Shown: positions 1 through 8,804, counted from the stretch's first letter. The stretch is 64,000 bases of DNA from a virus (IMGVR_UViG_3300044712_001292:1-64000), one strand, 5' to 3'. A program made the numbers and translations. Notes: a model not told the origin generated them from the sequence alone.

Positions 1-5
1 GTTCT

Positions 6-47
6 GGGGGGGGTCTTTTGGGGCGGGCCCCCACCCCTCCCCCCCCG
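6..47. other. G-run/C-run inverted segment at window start
   Basis: A run of eight G near position 6 is followed within 40 bases by runs of C, so the segment can fold into a GC hairpin in either strand. No clear T-tract follows it on the + strand. It may be the end of an upstream transcription unit or a low-complexity stretch prone to assembly error. No gene was seen in positions 1-90. Confidence 0.3.
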
Positions 48-90
48 GCTCCGCTCTTGCTTAGCTATGACACAGCCGTAATGTTGCGTT

Positions 91-357
91 ATGGCCGACA
101 CGGACTTAGCACTCGTCTCTACGGAGGAGCTCTTTCACGAGCTAGCTTCGCGGCACAGCGGGCAAGGGCGGTCCTGCGTCATCCTGAGCCTGCTTCCCCT
201 TGATGGGGCTCCAGGGAAGGCCGATGTACGCATCATCTGCGCCTTTAAGGATCTGGCGGCGGCACACGTACTCGTTTCCGAGGCGGTTCCGCGCGCCAAC
301 GTTATTCTGCGTTCCTGCATCGAGGAAGCGCTTGGCCCTGAGGAAGACCAGCCGTAA
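91..357 (+). CDS. Hypothetical protein, 88 aa
   Basis: Small soluble acidic protein of unknown function, with no membrane segment or recognisable motif. The start is an ATG followed by an acidic/hydrophobic N-terminus; its stop TAA overlaps the ATG of the next gene by one base (TAATG), which supports translational coupling. I do not recognise the family. Its alternating hydrophobic pattern around residues 25-75 suggests a small alpha/beta fold, but this is inference only. Confidence 0.55.
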   Translation: MADTDLALVSTEELFHELASRHSGQGRSCVILSLLPLDGAPGKADVRIICAFKDLAAAHVLVSEAVPRANVILRSCIEEALGPEEDQP

Positions 358-788
358 TGCAGCCCTTTCGTCTTGCGGTGTATACCGATTCTCGAAAGTT
401 GCTTGGGTACTGGTGGTTACGCGAGTGGCGGGGTGGGTATGCGGTGACGTACCGCGACCCCATTACGCGAGCCTTCGACTTCTTCCTCTCCGATAATCCA
501 GAAGAAGTTGTCCAGAGGTTCTTTCAGACCTATACGGATTACCTCAAGACGGTCATCAGCCAACTCGATTCGAGCATCGCCAACGTTCCGAACGAGACAT
601 GCCTCAGACCCGGGTTCCGACCCGACCATTTTCGCAGATTACGCCGAGAACTTATCAGCCGCAGGGCACAGCTTATCTGTAGAAGTCGTGAGCGGTACGC
701 AGAAGCTGTCGTGACCCTCCGGTCGCGGGGCTGGCCGCCCATCCCCGCCATGCCCTGCCTTCATACGGACACACGCTATGCCGACTGA
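357..788 (+). CDS. Hypothetical protein, 143 aa, possible frameshift near base 590
   Basis: The first ~80 residues are a normal-looking protein rich in aromatic residues (WWLREWRGGYAV near residues 19-30). After about base 590 this frame becomes very Arg-rich and uses AGA, AGG and CGA, codons rare in the neighbouring genes. The +1 frame over 590-714 instead reads as an ordinary acidic tail ending at a TGA at 712-714. The real product may therefore be about 118 aa, joined by a +1 shift, or there is a base error. The reading frame shown overlaps the next gene by 11 bases. Function unknown. Confidence 0.5.
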   Translation: MQPFRLAVYTDSRKLLGYWWLREWRGGYAVTYRDPITRAFDFFLSDNPEEVVQRFFQTYTDYLKTVISQLDSSIANVPNETCLRPGFRPDHFRRLRRELISRRAQLICRSRERYAEAVVTLRSRGWPPIPAMPCLHTDTRYAD

Positions 789-1413
789 TCGAAACCTGAC
801 ACCTATCTCGCCTGAGCTTCAGCAGCAGTTGATCGAGAGCTACACCACCGGCACGTCGATGCTGCGTCTCGCGACACAGCACGCCATCCCCTACGCCCGC
901 CTGCGGCAGCTGCTTGTTGCTGCCGGCGTCGAGATCCGTGCAGCCTCGTCACCGACCTACGGAGCGTCCGGGGAGTCCCCTGCCAGCAAGCTGACCGCAG
1001 ACGCCAAGCAGTCACTGCTGGCCGAGTTGCAGCTGGGTCAGGAGCAGCACGTCAACCTCGCAAAGAAGTACGGTGTCAGCCGCGAACGGGTGCGTCAGAT
1101 CGCCAAGTCCATCGGAGCGCCGACCGGACGCGAGGTACAGCACCGCCGCACGTCTGAGCGGAAGAGCAAGCGGCAGGAAGACGCCCAGTACCGGGCGAAC
1201 CTGCGGGAGCAGATGCGTCGGGCCAAGTATCAGCACTGGAACGAACTCTGGGAGCGTGGACTGACCATGAATGAGATGGCGCAGGCCCTGGGTCAGTGCT
1301 CTGCCGCTACGATCGGCGTACGCATCACGGAGCTTCGCCGTCGGTATCCCGGCTGGTTCAAGCTGCGTCGCGGTTCTCGCGCGGCACCTATCGCGGAAGC
1401 GCCAGTCGAGTGA
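778..1413 (+). CDS. Triple helix-turn-helix DNA-binding protein
   Basis: A 211-aa basic protein built from what look like three HTH units: about residues 10-50 (YTTGTSMLRLATQHAIPYAR), 72-112 (LAKKYGVSRERVRQIAKSIG) and 145-190 (RGLTMNEMAQALGQCS). The middle unit closely resembles sigma-70 region 4 (ygvSRERVRQI), but no sigma region 2 is present, so this is not a complete sigma factor. It could be a transcription regulator or a DNA-organising protein. No Shine-Dalgarno is obvious before the ATG, which lies within the end of the preceding frame. The three-unit reading is by eye. Confidence 0.65.
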   Translation: MPTDRNLTPISPELQQQLIESYTTGTSMLRLATQHAIPYARLRQLLVAAGVEIRAASSPTYGASGESPASKLTADAKQSLLAELQLGQEQHVNLAKKYGVSRERVRQIAKSIGAPTGREVQHRRTSERKSKRQEDAQYRANLREQMRRAKYQHWNELWERGLTMNEMAQALGQCSAATIGVRITELRRRYPGWFKLRRGSRAAPIAEAPVE

Positions 1414-1481
1414 TTTGACCTACGTGCGCGGATCCCTATGCTGGGATTCGCGCACAACGCCTTTCCTTTTAGGTATCACGC

Positions 1482-4157
1482 ATGGCCAAGTTCGACGGCC
1501 TTATTTGGAAGAAGGGAGACGATAACTGGGCCTATCTCCCGACGGGCATAGGCGCGGTTACCGACCCCGGATTCAGCCTGACCAGCGATGATGCCGTTCT
1601 GCGCGTCGAAGACGGCCTCGTTGCTGGACACGGCGGCAAGAAGATCGACTTTCAGAAAGAGAACGAGCTCCTAAGCGCCTGCCCTGCGCAGGCGGGGGAC
1701 CTGAAGGTGCTGTGGGCTGGCGTACACCCCACCAACCTGAAGGCAGCCATCATCGTCTGGTCGGCCCCGATCACGCTTCTGGATCCCTCGAAGATCACCG
1801 GTGGCTCCAAACCGTCCCTCAACGGACGGATCATGACGCTGACGCTGGATAGCCCCGTCAAGATCGACGGTTCGTCGTCGCAGACGATTCAGCTGCAGGC
1901 GGGTGCTGTCGGCAAATACGGATCGAAGAAGGATCCGGACGTCGCTCGCGTCACGGACACTTCCAAGGAGCTGTACGCCGGTACGAAGAACGACACGTCG
2001 GTCGGCAATGATCAGACGAGCCAGACGAAGGGCTCGGACATCGTTGTCTTCGCTGTCAACGGTGCTGAGTCCGTGACGGTCAACGTGTCGATGAAGTACA
2101 AGGTCGTCGACGCGAAGCAGACCTGCGGCAAGCCGCACAAGATCTGGGGAGCCGCGTACTGCATCTGGGGATCGACTATACCGCTCGAGACGTTTCCGTA
2201 TGGCACTACGTTGGAAGTCGATGCTGCCAGCCTGGCTCCGAAGTCTGGTTATTATGGCGGTACCGTCGACAGCGACTCCTACGTAGATCGTAAGGCGGCT
2301 TTCAAGATTGCTGTGACGGGTGTAGCCGGCCCGATCATCAAGCTGGACAGCGTCAACGACCGGGCTGTGCCGCTTCAGCCTGGGCAGGCTGTCGCTTTCT
2401 CGGGCTACGGCTGCGATACCGTCTGCGGCACGAAGGACCAGACGAAGATATCGGATATCGATGAGGCGTTGGCCTATGTCGATGAGGACGTGATCAAGCC
2501 GTCGGAACGGACGTTCCCCGTCTACACGTTCATCGAGACGACGTACTACATGACGACGATGAACGCGATAACGACCCTCGAGGTCCCAGCGTTCACGCAA
2601 ACGACACTCTACGAGACGCTGCTAAGCAATATCTGGCAGGGTACGCAGGTGTATGGCACGGCCGTCAAGTGGGACGACCAGCTGACGCAGTTATGGCAGG
2701 GTACGGAGGTCTACGGTACCGCGGTTCAGTGGGATCCGTCGTTTCAGATACCGAAGGGCGTGAACACCACCATCACGCTTCCCGTGGGAGGTGACCAGAC
2801 GGGCACCATACCGCTGCATCTGGTCGACGCCACCAAAGCCCTCAAGATCTTCGAGCCAGGGGACGTCTTCGCTGGCTACGTGTACTTCGCTGACGATGCT
2901 ACCATCGTCAAGTACCTCGTTGCTGAAGGGGCCGCCTTCACCAACAAGCCGTTCGTCGTCGACCCAGTCAACGTCGTTTGCCACTCGATGCCGGCGAACG
3001 CGAAGATCCCGGTCGGTAACCCGACGTACAGTTCAGCCAAAACGTTCTCGCAAGGGACGCTGCAGGCACGACTCATACCCGACCCCGGTGCTGTTGTCTC
3101 GGGCGAGGTCGCCAAGACGAATGTGTCGTTGTCGACTGCAACGGTACAGCAGATCCCTGCGGGTGGGAAGGTCATCACCAGTATCGGCACGACGTCGTTG
3201 GTCGTCTGTTCCGGTGGTTCGCCGACGACGATTCAGATTGTGACCTCCATTGGGACGGCAGCAGCCGATCCGTTGACGATCAACTACCTGAGCGCCCCTG
3301 CGGCGTTCCAGGCTGTAACGGACGTGCCGACAGCAGCAGCTGACGTCGTACCGATTACAACCTTGTTCGATATCGCTTCGGTCGATGTCGTGACGACGAT
3401 ACCGGTCGCGGATCCGACCCCTGTCACAGCCATTACCGGTTCAACAGAACTGATCAGCATCAAGGGTCGTTTCGACGATATCCTCAAGACGCTCGGAAAT
3501 CCGACGACGGCTTACTACATCAAGGATAGCCTCACGGCCCCGATCTTCACGGGGACCACGACAGCCGACGTCTTCCTGGTGACGGCATACGCGGCGCCTC
3601 CGTATGTGGAGCTGACGAAGTACGCGCATCTCACGGATCCGCAGCACATCGACCTGACGAAGTACACGGCTTTGCGGGATATGACCGTCTTTACGAACGT
3701 CGGAGAGGAGCACGTCTTCCTGAAGCCACAGGACGGAGACGCGAAGCTGACGCTCGCTATCATCGATGAGACGGCAAAGATACCCATCCTGGGTACGCAG
3801 GGCAGCAATCCGGTGAAGTTGCTGATCAGCGATACCGGCGGCACGATGAGCCTGATCGGCATGACGACGCCGCTGCAAGAGATCCTGACCGATCGGTCGA
3901 CGAAGGGGCAGTGCGTTCCCGGAGCTGTCGACGTCTCCACCATACCGGGTGCCGACTACGAGGAGCCGGGTATGGTGAAACTGCTCGCCCCCATCCCTGT
4001 TCAGAAGTCTCGGGGCGACGCCGAGGAGTGCCCGTGCTTCACGGTCAACGATACGGACGGCGGGCCGTCGGCACCGTCGGATAACTCTGCTCTGGCGTCC
4101 ATCAACCCCTGCACGATCCGCGTACGTCGCCTGCAGCTCAAGGACTGCCACACATAG
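1482..4157 (+). CDS. Large repetitive beta-rich protein, 891 aa, probable virion surface protein
   Basis: Thr/Val/Asp-rich protein of 891 aa without signal peptide or membrane segment, typical in composition of phage structural or adhesin proteins. It contains a tandem 20-residue duplication near residues 382-422 (WQGTQVYGTAVKWD then WQGTEVYGTAVQWD; bases about 2630-2740) and a second pair of related segments around residues 707-730 (ELTKYAHLTDP / DLTKYTALRD). The last 40 residues are Cys-containing (CPCF, NPCT, KDCHT). It is followed after 40 bases by another Cys-rich protein. The exact function is not recognisable. Confidence 0.7.
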   Translation: MAKFDGLIWKKGDDNWAYLPTGIGAVTDPGFSLTSDDAVLRVEDGLVAGHGGKKIDFQKENELLSACPAQAGDLKVLWAGVHPTNLKAAIIVWSAPITLLDPSKITGGSKPSLNGRIMTLTLDSPVKIDGSSSQTIQLQAGAVGKYGSKKDPDVARVTDTSKELYAGTKNDTSVGNDQTSQTKGSDIVVFAVNGAESVTVNVSMKYKVVDAKQTCGKPHKIWGAAYCIWGSTIPLETFPYGTTLEVDAASLAPKSGYYGGTVDSDSYVDRKAAFKIAVTGVAGPIIKLDSVNDRAVPLQPGQAVAFSGYGCDTVCGTKDQTKISDIDEALAYVDEDVIKPSERTFPVYTFIETTYYMTTMNAITTLEVPAFTQTTLYETLLSNIWQGTQVYGTAVKWDDQLTQLWQGTEVYGTAVQWDPSFQIPKGVNTTITLPVGGDQTGTIPLHLVDATKALKIFEPGDVFAGYVYFADDATIVKYLVAEGAAFTNKPFVVDPVNVVCHSMPANAKIPVGNPTYSSAKTFSQGTLQARLIPDPGAVVSGEVAKTNVSLSTATVQQIPAGGKVITSIGTTSLVVCSGGSPTTIQIVTSIGTAAADPLTINYLSAPAAFQAVTDVPTAAADVVPITTLFDIASVDVVTTIPVADPTPVTAITGSTELISIKGRFDDILKTLGNPTTAYYIKDSLTAPIFTGTTTADVFLVTAYAAPPYVELTKYAHLTDPQHIDLTKYTALRDMTVFTNVGEEHVFLKPQDGDAKLTLAIIDETAKIPILGTQGSNPVKLLISDTGGTMSLIGMTTPLQEILTDRSTKGQCVPGAVDVSTIPGADYEEPGMVKLLAPIPVQKSRGDAEECPCFTVNDTDGGPSAPSDNSALASINPCTIRVRRLQLKDCHT

Positions 4158-4197
4158 CCCTTGACAGTCTGACTACGCTACGTAGAGAGACGTACGC

Positions 4198-4890
4198 GTG
4201 ACGTTCTACACGATACCACGAAACAGCGACGGCTCCTGCTGCACGGAGTGCGGCCCCATCGCGAACCCGTGTCAGGAGTGCGGCGCGTCCTGTTGCGACC
4301 CCAGCACAAGCTATACGGGGAAGACGCTGACGATGACCGTCGTCGACATCAACCTCAACTGCTTCTCCGGAGCTACGAAGGTTGTTACGACGTTTGTTGG
4401 TGCTTACGTAGGTCCGCATTTTCTGGGTACGGTGACGACGGACGTCTACGATTACACGACAACGTTGACAGGTATCTGTTTCGATGAGCCAGGCTGGACG
4501 CTGATCGATTCCTACTCCGACACCAACATCTCTGTCACGGTGACGTGTGTCGTTGACGGCAGTAACCTGCTGATGACGACGGCGTCCAGTGTCGCTGCGC
4601 TGACCTATAATAACGCCTACTGGATCGCTCGGTACGCAGAGTCTGTCGCCGTCAACTGCGGTAATCCGGTGGGGTGCATCAATACCGCTCCGCTGGCGTA
4701 TCAGAAGACGGTGTGCCAGACAACCGTGTCGGCTTCGTGCTATACGTGGGCGATCGACTACCAGTACTGCTTCTCGTTCTGGGACTACACCGATTCAGGG
4801 CTTCCCGACACCGGCTGTGACCCGTCGACCGTATGCACGGTCGGCAATGTCGGGTGGCAGCATAAGACGATCACCGCTACGATCGCGTAG
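4198..4890 (+). CDS. Cysteine-rich protein, 230 aa
   Basis: The GTG start lies 40 bases after the preceding gene. The first 35 residues hold nine cysteines in CC, CxxC and CxxCxxxCC arrangements (SCCTECG, NPCQECGASCC), and further Cys are spread through a Thr/Val/Tyr-rich body. The pattern suggests either metal binding or a disulfide-stabilised surface protein. No signal peptide is visible. It sits between a large structural-type protein and a membrane protein, so a virion or cell-envelope role is possible. Family not recognised. Confidence 0.6.
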   Translation: MTFYTIPRNSDGSCCTECGPIANPCQECGASCCDPSTSYTGKTLTMTVVDINLNCFSGATKVVTTFVGAYVGPHFLGTVTTDVYDYTTTLTGICFDEPGWTLIDSYSDTNISVTVTCVVDGSNLLMTTASSVAALTYNNAYWIARYAESVAVNCGNPVGCINTAPLAYQKTVCQTTVSASCYTWAIDYQYCFSFWDYTDSGLPDTGCDPSTVCTVGNVGWQHKTITATIA

Positions 4891-4896
4891 GACGAT

Positions 4897-5829
4897 ATGT
4901 TCACCATACTCATCCTCGTCTCACTCGGCATCCACCGTCTCTGGAACTGGGAAGACGTCTTCGCCTTCGCTCGCGCCTATGTACAGCATATCAAGCCGCT
5001 GTCGTGCCCGCCCTGCAACGCCTTCTGGATCGCTGTCGGCGTAGCCGGCGTTGCGTACGGATGCGGTTCCGTATCTGGGTTCGAGGCATGCTGCCTTCCG
5101 TTCGCCGCCTACCCGGTACTACGTGTCGCTGCAGCCTTCTATCAGACGCAGTGGTTCGCTCCTCCGGCTCAGGCGGTATCCACGGAGGCCACAGTCTCGC
5201 AGCCGGTATCGCGTGGAGCGGAGTGCCCTACTTGTGCGCTGCGTGATCGCATCAAGCCTCCTCCGAAGGGGACGCGTCGTCGTATCGTCGTGATCGCTGC
5301 TCGCGGGTTTCAGCGTGTCGAGGACATCGTGGCGAGGCTCGCAGATCACGACACGGTCGATATCCACGTCTGGGTCCCGTTATCAGATACACCGGCCAAC
5401 ATAGCGTATCCGCATGTGACGATCGACGTGAGGTTGCCCGCGGTACAGCAGGCATCAGTCCGTGAATCGCACGCGTCAGCCATCACGGCGCTCCGCCACA
5501 CGCTGACGCAGTACCTGTCAGACACGTCAGTCTCGACGTTCTGTGTCATCACCGACGGCGTCTTCGGTACGCTCGATCCGCACCTGACAGCGCACGGAGC
5601 CATTCTGGACGTCATGCGTGACCTGACGCACATGCCCTTCGTCCATATCGTCGGCAATGGCGATGACGTCATGCCGACGGAGCAGACGAAAGCATGTTCC
5701 GGATTCATCGTTACAGACGCAGACGACCGCACCCGTCTGCTCAGCCGTATACCTCTTCAGCCGCACCGGGTCTTCACACGTGCCGTAAACGTCAGGCGGC
5801 TGCTCGCTGCCGTCGGTCACCCGCTATGA
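4897..5829 (+). CDS. Membrane protein with CPPC-W motif and Rossmann-like C-terminal domain
   Basis: 310 aa. The N-terminus (residues 1-12 and 45-85) is hydrophobic and contains SCPPCNAFWIAV and ACCLPF; the CxxCxxxW arrangement resembles the small phage membrane family DUF1360. A linker with CPTC follows at about 109-112, then from about residue 125 a soluble alpha/beta domain (RRIVVIAARGF, FCVITDGVFGTLD, FVHIVGNGDD) suggesting a Rossmann- or vWA-like fold. Overlaps the next gene (ATGA). What the two halves do together is unknown. Confidence 0.55.
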   Translation: MFTILILVSLGIHRLWNWEDVFAFARAYVQHIKPLSCPPCNAFWIAVGVAGVAYGCGSVSGFEACCLPFAAYPVLRVAAAFYQTQWFAPPAQAVSTEATVSQPVSRGAECPTCALRDRIKPPPKGTRRRIVVIAARGFQRVEDIVARLADHDTVDIHVWVPLSDTPANIAYPHVTIDVRLPAVQQASVRESHASAITALRHTLTQYLSDTSVSTFCVITDGVFGTLDPHLTAHGAILDVMRDLTHMPFVHIVGNGDDVMPTEQTKACSGFIVTDADDRTRLLSRIPLQPHRVFTRAVNVRRLLAAVGHPL

Positions 5830-6086
5830 GTGAGACACCGAATCTGGTGCAGAAGGCTGCCACGCTGTCGTCAGCGCTCTTTGATTGGGCCAAGGCTGGA
5901 TTCACCATGGCCGACACGGAGACCTACGAACAGCGGCGGATGCACTGTGCAGCATGTCCGTCGTGGGATGCATCGGCCTACGGTGGTACCGGTGGGTGCC
6001 GCGAGTGCGGATGTTCCGTCGCCAAGCTCAAGCTCGCTACCTCGTCGTGTCCGAAAGGAATCTGGAATGCCGTCCATCACCGCTAA
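5826..6086 (+). CDS. Small zinc-ribbon-like protein, 86 aa
   Basis: The ATG overlaps the TGA of the previous gene. The C-terminal half carries a conserved-looking Cys cluster: HCAACPSWD, GGCRECGCSVAKLKLATSSCP, KGIW. Similar short Cys proteins with a CxCG...KxxxxxxxCPxGxW signature occur in many phages (DUF6171-like). It probably binds one or two zinc ions. The next gene starts inside its 3' end (20-base overlap). Role unknown. Confidence 0.65.
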   Translation: MSETPNLVQKAATLSSALFDWAKAGFTMADTETYEQRRMHCAACPSWDASAYGGTGGCRECGCSVAKLKLATSSCPKGIWNAVHHR

Positions 6087-6519
6087 GGGGATCCTCGGAT
6101 TCCTGCGGCCCGTGAACCCGCAGGCTCCGACGCCGCTCGAGATCGCCGTCGTCGCCGAGTTCAACCTGCTCTTTCCAGAACTGCAAGGCGACCTGTTCTC
6201 GTACATCCAGAATAGCGAGTGCGGATGTCGTCATCGCATCGCCGAGGCGTTGAACCGGAACCCCGAGCAGTCGGAACGCCTGGTCCGCGTCATCTACAAG
6301 GACCTCCCGGCAGGCCGACCACTTCCGGAGTTCGTCATCACTCCCGAGGACACGACTGACACCCATACGCTGACATCCATCGCCGGAACGATCATTGACA
6401 TCGAGCCGTCCAGGGAGGCGTATAGAGCGGCCTTGCGTAAGCTCTACGCAGAGCGTAAGGTGTATCAGGGCGTTTTCATCGAACGCTCGACCACCGCCTG
6501 GACCCTCTACTTCTACTGA
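6067..6519 (+). CDS. Hypothetical protein, 150 aa
   Basis: The start at the ATG preceded by AAAGGAATCTGGA (AAGGA Shine-Dalgarno) gives MPSITAKGILGFLRPV. The protein has an N-terminal helical part with a CGC motif (SECGCRHRIAEALNRN) and a C-terminal part rich in Tyr/Arg. It overlaps the previous gene by 20 bases and the next gene begins two bases after its stop. Function not recognised; presumably an accessory structural protein given its neighbours. Confidence 0.6.
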   Translation: MPSITAKGILGFLRPVNPQAPTPLEIAVVAEFNLLFPELQGDLFSYIQNSECGCRHRIAEALNRNPEQSERLVRVIYKDLPAGRPLPEFVITPEDTTDTHTLTSIAGTIIDIEPSREAYRAALRKLYAERKVYQGVFIERSTTAWTLYFY

Positions 6520-6520
6520 T

Positions 6521-6850
6521 ATGCGTACCCACCTTCCGATAGCCCATACGCAGTATCTGGCTGAGTTCGTTCTGGTCGCCTGCCAGGACATCTGGCCGAA
6601 AGCGGTCATCCTGGACCGGGCCGCCGACACCAGGCACTGCCGCGGCCTGCCTGTACCGCTTGAGGGGTACGGGTTCGACGTCTGTGCCTCGGAGGAGACG
6701 GTGGCAGCCTTGCTCGACGGGGAGCCCTCTGGCGATGTTCTGCACGTTGATGTGTCCGATGGTCCTCTCTTCGAAATAGGATTGGCAGGGAACGCCGCAG
6801 CTGTCCAGTCGCTGACCAACCATCCCCTCTGGTCGTCGCGCCGTGTCTGA
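6521..6850 (+). CDS. Hypothetical protein, 109 aa
   Basis: Starts with ATG one base after the preceding TGA (TGATATG). A small acidic alpha/beta-type protein (FVLVACQDIWPKAVILDRA, FDVCASEETVAALLDG, VLHVDVSDGPLFEIG). Reading continues 8 bases into the next gene. No known motif. The tight coupling to both neighbours suggests co-production with them. Confidence 0.6.
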   Translation: MRTHLPIAHTQYLAEFVLVACQDIWPKAVILDRAADTRHCRGLPVPLEGYGFDVCASEETVAALLDGEPSGDVLHVDVSDGPLFEIGLAGNAAAVQSLTNHPLWSSRRV

Positions 6851-7307
6851 TCCGTTCGCCAGTCTGCTGCCCCCAGCGGGAAAGACCCAGACGGTCGTTG
6901 TGCAGGAGCAACGTCAGAACGCCACGTTCACCGCATGGCGGTACGGGAACGTCGCTATGCCCGACCTGCACATCGTCGATAGGAAGCAGGCTCTCCCTGA
7001 GCCTATCGCTGATGACGGTAAACCATTGACTCCTGAGCGTCTACGCGAACTGCTTGGCGATGACATCCAGCCAATGTTCGTAGCCCCGGAGGACGGTGAC
7101 AACCGCAAGGCGCGTCCCACCGGGCAGATCTATACGCACGCGTTCGACGACCGTCTGCCTGCAGAGAAGTTCGGCGCGTCGGCCACCGCCTTCAGGTCGC
7201 CCATGCGGATCGTGAAGCCCGTCGAGCCTGACCTCTCCCAGCTTGTCCGCGCGGACAGACTTGCGGATCCACCCCCTCAGGATACCCTGCCCACATGCCT
7301 GTCGTAA
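6843..7307 (+). CDS. Hypothetical protein, 154 aa
   Basis: GTG start overlapping the end of the preceding gene. A hydrophilic protein with conserved-looking short blocks (PPAGKTQTVVVQEQRQNATF, DDIQPMFVAPEDGDNRKARP) and a proline-rich C-terminus. Lacks membrane segments. The next gene starts 13 bases before its end. Function not recognised. Confidence 0.55.
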   Translation: MSDPFASLLPPAGKTQTVVVQEQRQNATFTAWRYGNVAMPDLHIVDRKQALPEPIADDGKPLTPERLRELLGDDIQPMFVAPEDGDNRKARPTGQIYTHAFDDRLPAEKFGASATAFRSPMRIVKPVEPDLSQLVRADRLADPPPQDTLPTCLS

Positions 7308-7495
7308 GTCCTTTCGCTCTACAGATCGGGAATACCTACTGGGACCTGATGAAGGTGGTTCGCTGGGAAGAGCCGACGCCGCAGACGTCGCCTGAGACAG
7401 TCATTGTGCATTTCATCGATACCCCGAACACGGGTATCATCTTTGATAAGGCCGTGTTCGAGATGGCCATGCAGAACGCGCTGGACTCCCTCTGA
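7295..7495 (+). CDS. Short paralogue of the fibre-protein N-terminal domain, 66 aa
   Basis: 66-aa protein whose whole length aligns with the first ~66 residues of the next gene product: shared frame MPVVSxxxLxxGNxxxDLxKV, then PxTxIxFxKAxFExAxQxALD. It therefore looks like a tandem duplication of a small domain that has stayed independent here and become the N-terminal domain of a longer fibre-like protein downstream. The domain may be an attachment or oligomerisation module (inference). Confidence 0.65.
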   Translation: MPVVSPFALQIGNTYWDLMKVVRWEEPTPQTSPETVIVHFIDTPNTGIIFDKAVFEMAMQNALDSL

Positions 7496-7521
7496 TGCCG
7501 ACCCTTACCCTCGAGTAGCAC

Positions 7522-8460
7522 ATGCCCGTCGTTAGCGTCTACATTCTGTACGTCGGCAACTCCGCATACGATCTGCGGAAGGTGTCGTCCGTCGTCCCTC
7601 ATCAGACCGACCCGACGTTGGTCATGGTGCGGTTTCAGGACGAGCCGAGGACGGCTATCGCCTTCGTGAAGGCAACCTTCGAGCCGGCGTGGCAGGCTGC
7701 CCTGGACGCGATAGCAGGCGGTTCAACGCCTATCGGCCCTGCCGGCGGTGACCTGTCCGGAACGTACCCGAATCCGACGGTCGCCGGCATCCAGGGCACT
7801 CCGGTCGATGCCGCTGCGCCGATGAGCGGTGACCAGCTGATCTTCGACAGCAACACGGGCTCCTACCGCCCTATAAAGCCGATCCAGTACTTCGCGAGCG
7901 GAGCGGCTGCAGCCGCAGCGGCCCCGCTTGTCGACGGTACCTTCGTCGTCATCTACCCCGGCTCGCCGACGTCGCAGGCCGGTACCTACCAGGTCACGTC
8001 GAACGGTGGCGCAGCATTCCCGGCGGACTACACGCTGGTCTCTGATACGACGGATACCGCTAGCGAAGTCGGTATCGTTGATGCTGGTAACTACTACGTC
8101 GCTACCAATGTCGAGGATGCGCTTCAAGAGGTCGCTTCCGGTGCGATAAACGGCTTTAGCGGTTTGCTGCTGGTGGGCACGAACGTCATGGCCTCCGTAC
8201 CCGTCGCACAGGCGCGCGGCGGCGTCTGGGAGCTGCTCCTGACGAATGGCTCGCTCTCCTACCGGACGTCGCTGTCGGTCGCCCATGATACGGTCACGGC
8301 AGTGGTATCGGAGTTCGGAGCCGCCGCCGGCCCCGGTCTCGGCGTTCTTCCCGTCTCCTTCGACGCCGACATCTCCGGCGGTGCGCTGCGTGTGCTGGGT
8401 GTCGCGACGTCACCGAACTGGTACTACCGCATCCGCTGCCTGTCCATCCAGACGCCGTAA
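7522..8460 (+). CDS. Tail-fibre-like protein, 312 aa
   Basis: Residues 1-68 are the duplicated domain shared with the preceding 66-aa gene. They are followed by GPAGGDLSGTYPNPTVAGI, a signature widely seen at the start of phage tail-fibre repeat regions, and then a Gly/Ala/Thr-rich body with beta-type periodicity and an aromatic C-terminus (SPNWYYRIRCLSIQTP). A short fibre or fibre-adaptor is likely. The order N-domain plus collagen-like/fibre repeats fits a virion appendage assembled as trimers (family knowledge). Confidence 0.7.
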   Translation: MPVVSVYILYVGNSAYDLRKVSSVVPHQTDPTLVMVRFQDEPRTAIAFVKATFEPAWQAALDAIAGGSTPIGPAGGDLSGTYPNPTVAGIQGTPVDAAAPMSGDQLIFDSNTGSYRPIKPIQYFASGAAAAAAAPLVDGTFVVIYPGSPTSQAGTYQVTSNGGAAFPADYTLVSDTTDTASEVGIVDAGNYYVATNVEDALQEVASGAINGFSGLLLVGTNVMASVPVAQARGGVWELLLTNGSLSYRTSLSVAHDTVTAVVSEFGAAAGPGLGVLPVSFDADISGGALRVLGVATSPNWYYRIRCLSIQTP

Positions 8461-8468
8461 AGGTCACT

Positions 8469-8804
8469 ATGGCGATCACGAAGCTCGAACAGACAACGGT
8501 GAACCCGGACGGCAGCACGACGGTGCGTCGTATCGAGGAGCGTACGTCTCGTGTGACGATCTCGACGCCACTCGCTGGCGATGGCACCACGATGTTCAAG
8601 GTCGTCGTACAGCGCGAATGGGTCGAATACCTCAACGGTACGGCCGTCAAGATCACGCAGCTGCCTCCTCTCGACCTGCCTATCACGGCTTCCATGGTTC
8701 CGTTCATCCAGGGCGTGGCCGCCCGCATAGATCTGGTTGCGAAGAACGCGACACGCGATATGACGTGGCCCAAGCTGAACGGCGAGCTCATACAGCCGTC
8801 TTGA
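8469..8804 (+). CDS. Hypothetical protein, 111 aa
   Basis: Begins 8 bases after the fibre-like protein, preceded by the weak Shine-Dalgarno AAAGGT. The first 60 residues are Thr/Val/Arg-rich strands (TTVNPDGSTTVRRIEERTSRV), suggesting a beta-sandwich, followed by a more hydrophobic segment (DLPITASMVPFIQGVAARIDLV). Possibly a fibre-associated or baseplate-type accessory protein by position. Family not recognised. Confidence 0.55.
   Translation: MAITKLEQTTVNPDGSTTVRRIEERTSRVTISTPLAGDGTTMFKVVVQREWVEYLNGTAVKITQLPPLDLPITASMVPFIQGVAARIDLVAKNATRDMTWPKLNGELIQPS

Noticed and set aside
18-203. 61-aa frame at the window start
   Set aside because: Pro-rich reading through the G/C runs that overlaps the better supported 88-aa gene; no ribosome site.
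1671-2600. Long minus-strand open frame opposite the 891-aa gene
   Set aside because: Very Arg-rich antisense reading of a GC-rich gene; no ribosome site and no protein-like composition.
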